64,000 nt of DNA from Triatoma infestans (lineage: Eukaryota > Arthropoda > Insecta > Hemiptera > Reduviidae): contig JAAEAF010003140.1 in assembly GCA_011037195.1 (NCBI GenBank), positions 26,952-90,951 on the forward strand. Direction: 5' to 3'. A program made the translations under genes and the position numbers. Numbering within the stretch: the first letter of the stretch is position 1; each line of letters starts with the position of its first letter. The notes under the pieces are model-generated. The model made no database searches. It was not told where the DNA came from and saw only the letters and a program-made list of their open reading frames with translations. Shown here one piece after another: positions 1 through 9,464 of the stretch.

Positions 1-116
1 GCAAACAAAAATTTTCAAAATTTAAAAAATTAATAAATAATGAAGCCTTAACTGTTTGTATAAAATCAATCACATATCTGAAAATAAAATTTAAATAATG
101 TAAATGTTCTAGCATC

Positions 117-160
117 CCTATGAAAATGACACGTTGAATTGTCGAAACGTTGGGAATTTT
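117..160 (+). other. Hammerhead-like motif, degenerate
   Basis: A four-base stem, GACA at 128-131 with TGTC at 140-143, is followed by GAAACGTTGG. This is the layout seen in Penelope-associated hammerhead-like motifs elsewhere in the window, but the upstream CTGANGA box is not conserved (CTATGAA). Probably a decayed relic. Bases 1-224 otherwise hold only AT-rich sequence in which I recognise nothing. Confidence 0.25.
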
Positions 161-224
161 AAATAATAAGGAAATAAATATAATACTTTGTGGCTGTAAA
201 AAGGTTCATTTCAATCATCCTATA

Positions 225-1205
225 GAAGTTTATTTTGGGTTATGCGAAACCGATCGGAAAGATATTTGGTGAGAGCCCAGGTCTGACTTCCATACAGAAT
301 GCAGGGGTAAACACACTGCACTAGTACTTTTCCTTTCAATTCATTTGAAAAGTTTCCCTTTAAAATACTTCTAAGTATTCAAAATTTCTTCCATCCCCTA
401 TTAATCCTATTGCATATCTCTTCCTCTCTCATGCATTTGAATGAGATGGTTTGTCCTAAATATTTAAAATCCTCTACAAATTCCAACTTTTCTCCTTCAA
501 TGTTAAAACTTTCTCTTCTTCCATTGGTGAGGATTTTTGTTGTTTTTTTTCCAATTTGGCGTCCATCCCGTTCTTTTACATTCTCTTATCAGATCGCATA
601 ACATTTCTTTTGCCTGCATCAAATTTGGTGAGAAAAGTACAATATCGTCGGCAAAACGAAGATGATTTAGGAACACTCCATCTATGCTGATACCATTCTT
701 CTCCCAATCTAGTTTTCTAAAAATACTTTCCAACACACAGTTGAATAGTATCGGCGATAGAGGGCATCCCTGCCTCATTCCCCTCTCTAGACTAAAGACT
801 CTTCCCCTCCTTTCTAACATAATGTAGGCCTTATTATTCGAATAAATTTCCTTAATTACCTCAATATACACCTTCTCCACTCCGATTTCCACAGTAGGGC
901 CGACCAAATAGATTGGTGTTCTAACATATCGAATGCCTTTTGAAGGTCAATAAATATTAGATATATTTCTATTTTATATTCTCTACATTTTTCTAAAACT
1001 TGATTTATTGTCTGAAGATGGTCGATTATTGAATATAAGGGGCGGAAACCTGCTTGCTCTTCCGATTGATTCTCATTAATTTTATTTTTAATTCTATCTT
1101 GTACAATGTATGCGAATAATTTGTACATAACTTGATGTAAGGCTAATGGGGCGATAATTGTTAATTACATTTCTTGAACCACCTTTATGCAAAATAAGAA
1201 CATTT
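225..1205 (-). pseudogene. RTE-type LINE reverse transcriptase, broken
   Basis: Reading right to left on the minus strand the translated pieces follow the order of an RTE-clade RT. First comes NVLILHKGGS...NNYRPISLT at about 1200-1140, then MYKLFAYIVQDRIKN...EEQAGFRPLYSIIDHLQ and the IDLQKAFD box at about 1128-930. A second frame holds GMRQGCPLSPILFN and the catalytic FADD box (907-610). The C-terminal connection follows, with FKYLGQTI and YGSQTWALTKY, around 500-240. Frameshifts separate these blocks and one stop interrupts the last, so the copy is dead. FADD is the expected Y/FXDD active site of group II-like RTs. The apurinic endonuclease half is absent, so it is 5'-truncated. RTE assignment rests on the wording of the motifs; another LINE clade is possible. 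Confidence 0.85.
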
Positions 1206-1275
1206 TACATATAATTGTTTAAACAGGATTAAGAGAAATTTGTGTGAGTGTTTCACACCAGATTTTTTTTTTTTT
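1206..1275 (-). repeat. Family H terminal fragment
   Basis: Contains TAAGAGAAATTTGTGTGAGT followed by TTTCACACCAGA and a T run, which is the TCTGG end of family H in reverse. The body of the element is missing on its left. Confidence 0.7.
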
Positions 1276-1984
1276 TTAATTTTTTTTTATTTTAAAGTTG
1301 ACATATTGAAGGAAAAAAAACGAAATATAGTTGCTTGTTTAAACCTAATCAAAGTAAAAATAATAACATGAGAAAATACCAAGTTATGAAGAACGAAATG
1401 AAATATAAACACAGAAATGTAGAAAGTAAAATTATAAAAACAAATAATTCCATCTCTTCCTTTCTTTTCTTCAGCGTTATTGACTTCTGTTTTATTCCTC
1501 ACAAAAAAAAAAAGAAAAAAAAAAATATATATAAATATAAATATTTCGTTTTAATTTTACCTCGCTTAAATATCTTGATATTCCAACTCTTTTCGTTTTA
1601 AAGAAGATGAATTCATTATTCAACTTCGTGGTATATTACAAATACTTTATGATCTTTATAAAAAAAAAAAAAACTGGTGTGAAACACTCACATGACTTTA
1701 TAAAAACTAATTTTTTTTTTTTTTATAAAGAAAAAAATATATTAGGATAGATATATATGAGGATAGGATATTAAACTGCCGAATTTCCGAGTTTGAAGAA
1801 AATTGGTTGACTGAAAATGCATTTCTACTGAACATTTTTTCTCCGAAAACGACTATACTTTTTCTTGAAGCTTGAAATGCTAACTACACATAATTTTATT
1901 TGAAAAATTTTTCCCCCAAAATTGGATTTAATATTTTTTTTTTTTTTGGAGGTAAATTTCAAATGTTATATGAGATTGGTTCAA
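1276..1984. other. AT-rich region with family H scraps
   Basis: Mostly homopolymer-rich AT sequence. A second TCTGG-type end (CTGGTGTGAAACACTCAC) lies at 1675-1692 on the plus strand, and at 1780-1960 there are weak family H module words such as CTTGAAATG and CGAAAA. Short ORFs here on both strands are low-complexity and have no recognisable product. Confidence 0.4.
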
Positions 1985-2705
1985 TGTTATTGAAATTGGG
2001 AGTTTGAAAAAATCGGATGACCGGAAGTACGTTTACTTTACTACTTTACTAAATGATTTTTTTTTTTTTGGCTTTTCGCGATTTTCTCAAAAATGGCTCC
2101 GACGATTTTTTTGAAACTTCCTATATAAACTACCTATACAAAGATTTACAACTTTTATTTCAAACATTTCTCTGGGAAAATTCATTTTAGGGAACTTTTC
2201 AGGGGAGAGGTGAGGTTATGTTTTTCTCTTAAGTGCTATCATAGTTGATTATAAAATTCTATCATCCAAACAAAACTAATAAAGAAATAAATAGAACCAA
2301 AATTCCGAGTATCAAACATTACTAAACCGGAAGAGCGCTTTTAGTGAACAGATTTTTCAGTTTTCAACGAATTTCATTCATTAACTATAAAATTTATCAA
2401 TTATAATTTTGAGAACTGGAGTAAGAGAAAGTTGTGTGAGTGTTTCACACCAGATTTTTTTTTGTGATGTGATGTGTCTGTGCCAATGTGTGGATTTTTA
2501 TATATTATATTTATATTTTATGTATTATTTTTATAATATTAAAAATTTGATGTTTGTATTGGTACTTATAACATCACTAAGATATATGACCCAGCAAAGA
2601 ATCCGATACTAACTCATTGACATTTCCTTTGAACCGAAACACTTTATTTAGATAATAAAAATTTCCGTTAAGTTAACCACTTAATTTTCGAACTCATCGG
2701 TACAC
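1985..2705 (-). repeat. Left arm of inverted duplication (family H plus flank)
   Basis: A 5'-incomplete family H copy in reverse ends at its TCTGG terminus (2454). It is followed by about 250 bp of non-family sequence that begins GTGATGTGATGTG. Both parts recur as reverse complement at 4165-4895, with shared private variants such as GTATAGGTAGTTTATATAGG and AGTAAAGTAGTAAAGTAAAC. The two are therefore duplicates of each other and not independent family members. Confidence 0.85.
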
Positions 2706-2844
2706 CTCTCGTTTGGCGTTTGACATAACGAGGATAAAGATCATTCGGACTACCCCTACTTATTTTAAGGTGCTCATTTGAACGTGGCGCATTATTATCC
2801 TAAAAAGTGCCACTGTTTTTCGCCCTGTCAGAATTGTGGGGTAA

Positions 2845-2940
2845 GGGTAACAGGAAATGTTATGATCGTGCCAGATTTTCCAAATTAAGCTTTTTTTCGG
2901 AAATATAAGTTTTGGGGTCCTCTGAATACGAAAAACAAGC
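2845..2940 (-). repeat. Family H (subfamily B) start fragment
   Basis: Reads ATGTTATGATCGTGCCAGAT, then TTTTGGGGTCCTCTGAATAC. These correspond to the palindromic-end region of the divergent family H subfamily also seen at 22665 and 40325. Confidence 0.6.
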
Positions 2941-2943
2941 CTT

Positions 2944-3060
2944 TTATAGCTCATTGTCCAGTGATGGGGCAGTGTTTTTGTAACGTGAGATCCGGAGTCC
3001 AACAGTGCACCGGAAAAATGTTCTGGGCACAAATGACCGTAGATATTCACATGCCTTATG
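2944..3060 (+). mobile_element. SINE-A, 3' half only
   Basis: Matches the tRNA-unrelated body of SINE-A: AGCTCATTGTCCAGTGATGG, then TGACCGTAGATATTCACATG. The tRNA-like head with A and B boxes is missing, so this is a 5'-truncated copy inserted in or next to family H. Confidence 0.75.
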
Positions 3061-3237
3061 TGTGTGTGTATGTCACACCTGTTATTCTTTTATGCATTAC
3101 CACCGCATCAGACATGGAAGATTTCGGGGAAAAATCCATTAAACCATAAGTGTGACTTTGGGCTCTGGAGACAGAGAGGCTCCCTAGCCAAACGCTTGAA
3201 CATACTGCTAAAGGTCAACCCGGGCCTCTCGTTTGGA

Positions 3238-3580
3238 CTATGTAATGGATGAGAGAAAATTAGAGTGATTGGGTTTGAGAGAAATAAACTAGAATAGATG
3301 CTGAACATTATGTAACGAGAGAACACATAAACTGCAAGGACTTTACAATAAATTTAGGTAGAGAGAGATATGTATAGAGACAGACTAGCTGAGTTATGAG
3401 AAAGGTAGTAGAAGGTTGCTGGATGGTTGATTACTGGTCGTACACTGTTTTAAAACTGTCCTGCTGTAGGGCTACCTCGGTTGTATGTATATTGAGTCTC
3501 CCACTCTAGTCTGGGACCTAGGTAGCGAGTAACAGATTGATTCATTTTTGTGTTTCTTCGCTCTTCGGATACTATTACAT
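3238..3580 (+). repeat. LTR-like repeat, copy 1
   Basis: About 340 bp running from TGTAATGGATGAGAG to TTCGCTCTTCGGATACTATT. It is repeated directly at 3590-3865 and in reverse at 43940-44290. Its size, the embedded AATAAA-type signals and its multi-copy nature without coding content fit a solo LTR. No clear TG...CA termini or target duplication were confirmed, so the class is uncertain. Confidence 0.55.
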
Positions 3581-3589
3581 CATCCCCAT

Positions 3590-3865
3590 TGGGTTTAAGA
3601 GAAATAAAGTAGAATAAATGCTGAACACTATGTAATGAGAGATGTAGCGAGAGATATATATAGAGACAGATTGGCTGAGTTATGAGAAAGGTAGTAGAAG
3701 GTTGCTGACTGTTTGATAACTCGTCGTAAACTGTTTTAAAACTGTCCTCCTGTAGGGTTAGCTCGGCTGTATATATATATATATATATATATAGTCTGGC
3801 CTAGGTAGCGAGTAACTAGATTGATTCATTTTTGTGTTTCTTCGCTCTTACCGATCCTATTGCAG
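3590..3865 (+). repeat. LTR-like repeat, copy 2 (tandem)
   Basis: Begins ATTGGGTTTAAGAGAAATAA and follows copy 1 word for word (ATGCTGAACACTATGTAATG, GAGAAAGGTAGTAGAAGGTT). It is shorter at the 5' end and carries a (TA)n expansion at 3770-3792. Only about ten bases separate the copies, so this looks like a tandem duplication and not an LTR pair around an internal region. Confidence 0.6.
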
Positions 3866-3949
3866 ATTACATTATAATTAATGTTTTTTTACCTGACTAG
3901 TTGGTACTTAAATGTAATGAAAATTTGTCATTTTATTCATAATTGTACT

Positions 3950-5354
3950 CAGTGGCGGCTACTGATTTGGATATGTGGGGGATCAATATTTTTTGTTTTA
4001 ATTACTTACATTACCTCATTATTAGCAGGTGTGTTAGATAGAATTCATGAAGTAAGCCAGGAGACAGGTAAGAACTTGCGTCCCACCCCTACAATTGAAT
4101 ATGTTATTACAATACATCGGTGACAACAATAAATCGGTCACAGTGCACCCAGAGAAGAATGTGAAAAAAAAGAGATGTTCCGTTTGAGTTCGAAAATTAT
4201 ATGGTTAAAACTTAACGGAAATATTTATTATCTAAGTAAAGTGTTTCGGTTCAAAGGAAATGCCTATGAGTTAGCATCGATTCTTTCCTGGGTCATATAC
4301 GTATCTTAGTGGTTTTAAGTACCAATACAAACATCAAATTTTTATAATTTTAAAAATAATATATAAAATATAAATATAATCTATAAAAATCCACACATTG
4401 GCACAGACATCACATCACACAAAAAAATCTGGTGTGAAACACTCACACAGCTTTCTCTTACTCCAGTTCTCAAAATTATAATTGATAAATTTTATAGTTA
4501 ATGAATGAAATTCGTCGAAAAAAGAAAAAAAAAAAACTGCCCAGTAAAAGCGCACTTCCGGTTTAGTAATTTTTGAAACTCGGAATTTTGGCTCTATTTA
4601 TTTCTTATTTGTTTTGTTTGGATGATAGAATTGTATAATCAACTATGATAGCACTTTAGAGAAAAAACTAAACCCACCCTCCCCCAAAGTTCCTAAATGA
4701 ATTTTCCCAGAGAAAATGGTTTCAAATTAAAAGTGTACATCTTTGTATAGGTAGTTTATATAGGAAGTTTCAAGAAAATCGTCGGAGCCATTTTTGAGAA
4801 AATATCCAAAAAGCAAAAAAAATCATTAGTAAAGTAGTAAAGTAAACGCACTTCCGGTCATCCGATGTTTTCAAACTCCGAATTTCAACAACATATTTAA
4901 TTCTAATTAACAGTATCTAGATGACAGAATTATCTAATAAACTGAAATAGCACTTTAAAGGAAGCCGTAACCCCACCTCTCCCTCAAAAGTACCCTTAAA
5001 TGAATTTTTCTGGAGAAATGTTTCAAATAAAAGTTGTAAGCTCTTTATATGTGTAGTTGATCTTGTAAGTTTCAAGAAAATTGTTGGAGCCATTTTTGAG
5101 AAAATTGCAAAAATGTAAAAAAAAAAAAAATTATAAAGCTATACTAAATTATAAAGTGGTACTTCCTGTTGAGGAATTTTGACAGATTACGTACTGTCAC
5201 ATCGCCGTTAGAGTGCAATGTGGATGTGCAAATAACTTCGGGTAATATCGGGTAAGCTTGTTCAACGTTCAACGCGCTTGTATACCCCACCTTTATTTTA
5301 AAAAAGTTAATAAGAATATACTAACACAAAGAAATGTTTTTATATATACATACC

Positions 5355-5393
<39 letters not shown>

Positions 5394-5831
5394 TAAATTC
5401 TCAATGACGCCCAACTGTGAACCTCCAACTTCCTACATTTTATAGATCTCCTGATATGTACATGTATTATACGTACAATTCATTACAGTGCACAATTTCA
5501 TTAAACAACACATTAGAGTGAGCTCCTATACTGATATACGTTCCTATTCTTTTATGTCTGAGTCTCTGATTTGACAAACAAATTAATTTTTTTCACATCA
5601 TTTTACATGGATTTTGAATTTGATTTGATATCGGCAATATAAGTAAGTGTTTACTGTGACCTAATGTTCGAAACTAATATAAAAATGAAAATATTTATTT
5701 GAAATTGAAATATGAAATTCAATAAAAAGATGAAAATTTGTTACTTTTTATTTTATTTTATTTTTAATTTTTTTTTTTTAAATAGCTAGGGGGTTCAGTC
5801 GTGCAATCGTGAATACCAGAAGCCGCCACTG
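3950..5831. mobile_element. Non-autonomous hAT-type DNA transposon
   Basis: The terminal inverted repeats are CAGTGGCGGCTACTG on the left and its near complement AGAAGCCGCCACTG on the right. They are flanked by a perfect 8-bp direct repeat ATTGTACT (3942-3949 and 5832-5839). A CAG-starting TIR with an 8-bp target duplication is diagnostic of the hAT superfamily. The 1882-bp interior has no transposase. Instead it carries the right arm of the inverted duplication, a partial family H copy, a (CA)n(TA)n tract near 5350-5390, and AT-rich DNA. It has landed inside the TCTGG end of another family H copy, whose remainder lies just to its right. A cut-and-paste passenger mobilised in trans is the simplest reading. 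Confidence 0.85.
4165..4895 (+). repeat. Right arm of inverted duplication
   Basis: Reverse complement of 1985-2705. It begins with the 250-bp non-family flank and continues into family H at its TCTGG end (4428). Family H words continue beyond the duplicated part to about 5205, where the copy stops after ACAGATTACGTACTGTCAC. The arm lies wholly within the hAT element while the left arm lies outside it. Confidence 0.85.
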
Positions 5832-5839
5832 ATTGTACT

Positions 5840-5886
5840 GACAGCAGTAAGCGAAAGTCTTGTGCGTATTACATACCAGATTTTTA
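5840..5886 (-). repeat. Family H end split by the hAT insertion
   Basis: CAGCAGTAAGCGAAAGTCTT then ACATACCAGATTTTT is the degenerate TCTGG end of family H. It abuts the right target duplication of the hAT element, so the hAT inserted within or beside this copy. Confidence 0.6.
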
Positions 5887-6595
5887 ATAATGAAGTTACT
5901 AAACATTGCAAGCATGAAAAAAAATTTGCCTATTTATAATTTTGTGAATTGCAGTAAGAGAAAATTGTATAGGTATTTAACGTAAAATTTGTTTGTTTGT
6001 TTGTTATAAATTCTATAGTCTGTCTTTTAAACATCTCGTCATATTTCTTCTCATATCGTTACATCTCTTTGTTAGATTTTAATATACATTAAAAAAGTTT
6101 TTAAAACCATTATGTAAACTTTACAATTTCTTAATTGAATTTTGTATGATACGACCTTACAGTTCCTACTTTTTTCCTCACCAGTTTCTTTCTCCTTTGG
6201 GCAAATTACTAAATAATGAAGCATTTAGTTTGTTTTTAATTTACACTTTAAAGTTTTTACTGTACTTTGGTGGATATGTTAGTTTAAAATAAGTCCCTCT
6301 TGAGAAAAGAACAATATGTAACCATTAAAAATTCATAATCTAAAAATAAAATCGTATATGATCTTGCCTTTTCCTGGGTCTGTTTCATGAAAGTGGGGTT
6401 GTAACTTGAGGTATGTTGAATTGTAAGTTTCACTGTAATCAATTTTATATCAATTTGTTACAGTAATAGCTTGAAATCTCGGTATCAGTCTCTTATCCTT
6501 TGTAAATTGTCCCAAGATCGGTAAGCACCGCATTATCACTCACCCTCAATTATCATATTCTATGTCAGTCACTTTGTGATGTAATTTTTTTTTTT
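5887..6595. other. Unrecognised AT-rich region
   Basis: I see no gene. A degenerate family H end (GCAGTAAGAGAAAATTGTAT) lies near 5950. The rest is simple AT-rich DNA. Confidence 0.4.
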
Positions 6596-6596
6596 T

Positions 6597-6850
6597 ATTG
6601 TCTACTGTGGGGAATGACCTATGCTATCCAAAGTCCCTCTAGGCCTATATAACTACCCCAAAGATCGGAGCCTTCTCAGAGCGCTGCCGGCCTCCGGACA
6701 GTGTTCTTTCGTTACAGGCAACACTGTACATACCGGACAGTGAGCTGTAAGAGCACCTAGGAAGCCAGAAGTTAAGGGCAGCACTGCTGAACTCCAAGCC
6801 TGAACCTCCGCGTTGCGAGTTCGGCGCGCTATCACTGAACTAATTCTTTC
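6597..6850 (-). mobile_element. SINE-A with LINE 3' tail (chimera)
   Basis: From right to left there is a tRNA-like head, a SINE-A body (CCGGACAGTGTTCTTTCGTT, GAGCCTTCTC), and then at 6600-6660 a tail reading ATGACCTATGCTATCCAAAG and CTACCCCAAAG. That tail matches the 3' untranslated ends of the RNase H LINEs at 24305 and 45590, not the usual SINE-A tail. The element ends in an A run on the minus strand. A SINE sharing its partner LINE's 3' end would be recognised by that LINE's RT. It could also be a one-off template switch. Confidence 0.75.
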
Positions 6851-6954
6851 CCTTATTTCTGATGTAAAAGGAAATATTACGAATGTGTCAGATTTTCAAT
6901 GACATGATGTTTTCGGTCAAAAATCTCTCCACAGGAAGTTGAGTTGTTATTGTT

Positions 6955-7390
6955 ATTATTAATAGGTGCCCGAATGTGTGGGATCTAAGCTATAAATGGC
7001 TCTTATCCCCCTCCCTCCACAGCCTTCCTTAGAGATCTACTGGGCTACAATACACTACTACAATATCCTATGATATCTTTAATCTCCAACGCTCCTAAGC
7101 ATTCCCTTGAGAGTTTTGCCTTCCCAAATATGCAGAACCCCGTATTAATAAAACGGGGACACTGACTTCGGTAGTGCTGCGTTTCCCTGATTCCATCGTC
7201 ACAATTATGTCACAAACGACTAGGCGTTCTAAATATTTTGTGTAAATGACCGACTACCCAAGAGTGTCCAGTCAATACACCCACCATGACTCCTCAGTTG
7301 TATCCTATTCAGGGAGAGATGATGCTTCAAGTTTTCGTGTCTTTTACCTTTTATAAATCTCTTAGCCTGGAAAAAACTATCCTTGTCTTT
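6955..7390 (-). pseudogene. LINE ORF2 C-terminus remnant
   Basis: On the minus strand the broken frames read LNRIQLRS..., GVLTGHSWVVGHLHKIFRTP..., QCPRFINTGFCIFGKAKLSR and ECLGALEIKDIIGY. This is the post-RNase H C-terminal region of an I/R1/LOA-group LINE. The copy at 34330-34770 is its close relative. Several stops and frameshifts are present. Confidence 0.7.
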
Positions 7391-8540
7391 CCAGTGACTT
7401 TAATAAATAATTTTTTTTAGTTTTTCGTAATTTTCTCGTTCCACCAAATTTTTTTAACATCAGTCAGATCATATAATTTGCCCATATTTTTTTTTTTTTT
7501 TTTTTACTTTCATTATTAGTGCTGCCTAACTTGAACGGCTATTGAATCTGGTAAAATCCCAGAAAGGTGAAATTTTGTATTTCGTTTTGTTGTTACTAGG
7601 GAAGGCGACAGTAAGATTTTGGTCAAAATTGATTATTCATTTTTTTTTTTTAATTTTTCTCGAAAACAAGTCCAACAATTTTCTTATAACTTATTCTATC
7701 AACTAATCATAAAAAGAGTTATAAATTTTATTTGAAACATTTTGCTGGGAAAATTCACTTAAGGGTGTTCTGGGGGGACAAGGGGTTACGTTAGGTTTTC
7801 CTTTAATAGTTGTATGACTTGTTTCATACCATATTTTTTAATAATTAAATTGAATTTTTGATTAATATATATATATTTTTTTTTCAGGTTAGTACCAGTT
7901 TCAGCAATTAAAATTAATTGTACTTGAAAAATGCCAGAGCCATTTTCTACCTTCGACAAGTTAGTATGTAAGTCATTCCTAGGTAAGTCATTTGAATTAT
8001 TTATAACGATATAATGCCCGTATTTGCATCACACAAACCAGTTTGTTACACAAGCCAATGTACTTCCCCTCCCAAAATGTGGAATAAATTAACGGCCAAA
8101 ACTTAAACATAATTTATAAAAATTTATCGCAGACATATTATTATCCGTGATTTTGCGGAATGTAGGAGTTGGGTTAACTTCAAATTTTCGTTACAAGTTT
8201 TGCTATTGAGTTATCAATCAATAGGTGCTGCATATAATGTCGACTAAAATTCTACAACTACTTGGATCTAACGCACACAGACCACAGACAAGCAATAGCT
8301 TACTGTCATGCGAAACATTCACTCTGCCTATCCAAGAGAAAGACCTCCAAAAACCATATGCCACGATAGAGCAGATTCCGCAAACTTTTTGAAAGCAGAA
8401 AAAACAATAGATAAAAAAAAATCTGGTGTAAGATACTTGTAATGGATTGCCGGTGTCGTGTTTTGCTACCAACCAAAAATCATAGGGGCTAATCCACCGA
8501 CTCCTTTGACAACACAAGCTTGGACAGAGAGCAAAATCAG
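7391..8540. other. AT-rich region with family H fragment
   Basis: A family H module lies at about 7620-7845 (TTTGAAACATTTTGCTGGGA, AAGGGTGTTCTGGGGGGACA, ending ATGACTTGTTTCATACCATA). A TCTGGTG start scrap lies near 8427. I recognise no gene in the rest. Confidence 0.45.
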
Positions 8541-8544
8541 TTTA

Positions 8545-8850
8545 CACACATTGTCCGTGTATGACCACAAAATAAAGCAATCTATGACGGAAAATATCTC
8601 CGAAATATTGTTGTGGATTACACTGTGTATAAAACTGAGTTTGCACTGTGCAAGCCTGTGTTGTCACACTGTCTGAAAAACGCATCCTGAAGATGGGCGA
8701 ACGCCCAAAACCGGTCGATGACCACAAAATGAAGCAGGGCTACCACGGAAAATGTCTCTGATGATCTCCGAAATATTTCTAATTAATTCCATTATCTTAA
8801 AATTGTCGTGCGATTCATAGAATTCTTGTATCCTTTCCCGGGTTAAGGCC
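8545..8850 (+). repeat. Family P2 repeat with hammerhead-like motif, partial tandem
   Basis: CTGAAGA (8687-8693), one base, then a GGGC/GCCC stem with GAAC loop, CAAAACCGGTC (GAAA changed to AAAA) and GATGACCACAAAATGAAGCA. The block GACCACAAAATAAAGCA...CTCCGAAATATT at 8558-8615 recurs at 8718-8790, so the unit is partly duplicated in direct orientation with a period near 160 bp. No protein is encoded. Confidence 0.6.
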
Positions 8851-9227
8851 AACTAAGCATTCAGTAAAAATTCCATTTATGAAGGAACTTTATCAATTAG
8901 AAAGTAACTAATTAAAGAATCAATCGCAGTAAGAGAAAGAGTTTTCCGTATCTGTTTTTTTTTTTAATTTAAAAAAGCTTTATTTATGTATTTTTATAAA
9001 TGTCAAGTCTATTCTTTATGCATTGATATTTTTTATTGTTTGCAATATTGTTTTCTCTCTTGTTTTTCTTTTGTGTTTATCAAAACATCAATATGGTACA
9101 TATGTAATAAAAAATTCATTTTGTTAAAATATGTACATGGAAAAACTCACCACCGTAAGTGCCAGGTTTAGTAATATTTTAGGAATAACTTGAGTCTCAC
9201 ACAAAAAGGATTTGAGCTATTGTGCTA

Positions 9228-9464
9228 GGGAAGAGAATAGCTAAGTGGTTAGCGTACTGGACTCCCACACGGAGGACCAGGGTTCGAGTCCACCTTAGAT
9301 TTTTACCCTTCGATTTTTTTCTTCCTACACTGTCCAGTAGGAGCCTCTACACTGTCCAGTGAAGTAGGTAACGAGAGAACACTGTTCAGAGGCCGGCAGT
9401 ATACTGAGAAGGCTCCGGGCGCCAATGACCATAGAGTTGACTCGCCTTGAATAAAAAAAAAAAA
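9228..9464 (+). mobile_element. SINE-A (tRNA-derived)
   Basis: The head has an A box (TAGCTAAGTGG, 9238-9248) and a perfect B box (GGTTCGAGTCC, 9281-9291), the internal RNA polymerase III promoter of tRNA-derived SINEs. The body follows: AACACTGTTCAGAGGCCGGC and AAGGCTCCGGGCGCCAATGA. The A-rich tail runs directly into the TCTGG end of the next family H element. Confidence 0.85.

Noticed and set aside
1287..1601. Lysine-rich and phenylalanine-rich ORFs on both strands
   Set aside because: Homopolymer A/T translation without any motif.
8680..8725. Calling the CTGANGA...GAAAC motifs canonical hammerhead ribozymes
   Set aside because: One extra base separates the first box from the stem, and no convincing cleavage site and closing helices could be drawn by eye, so they are reported only as hammerhead-like.
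9228..9300. A possible tRNA gene (A and B boxes with a cloverleaf-like head)
   Set aside because: The head is followed by a constant ~150-bp body and A-rich tail and recurs more than ten times, so it is a tRNA-derived SINE. The acceptor stem does not close.
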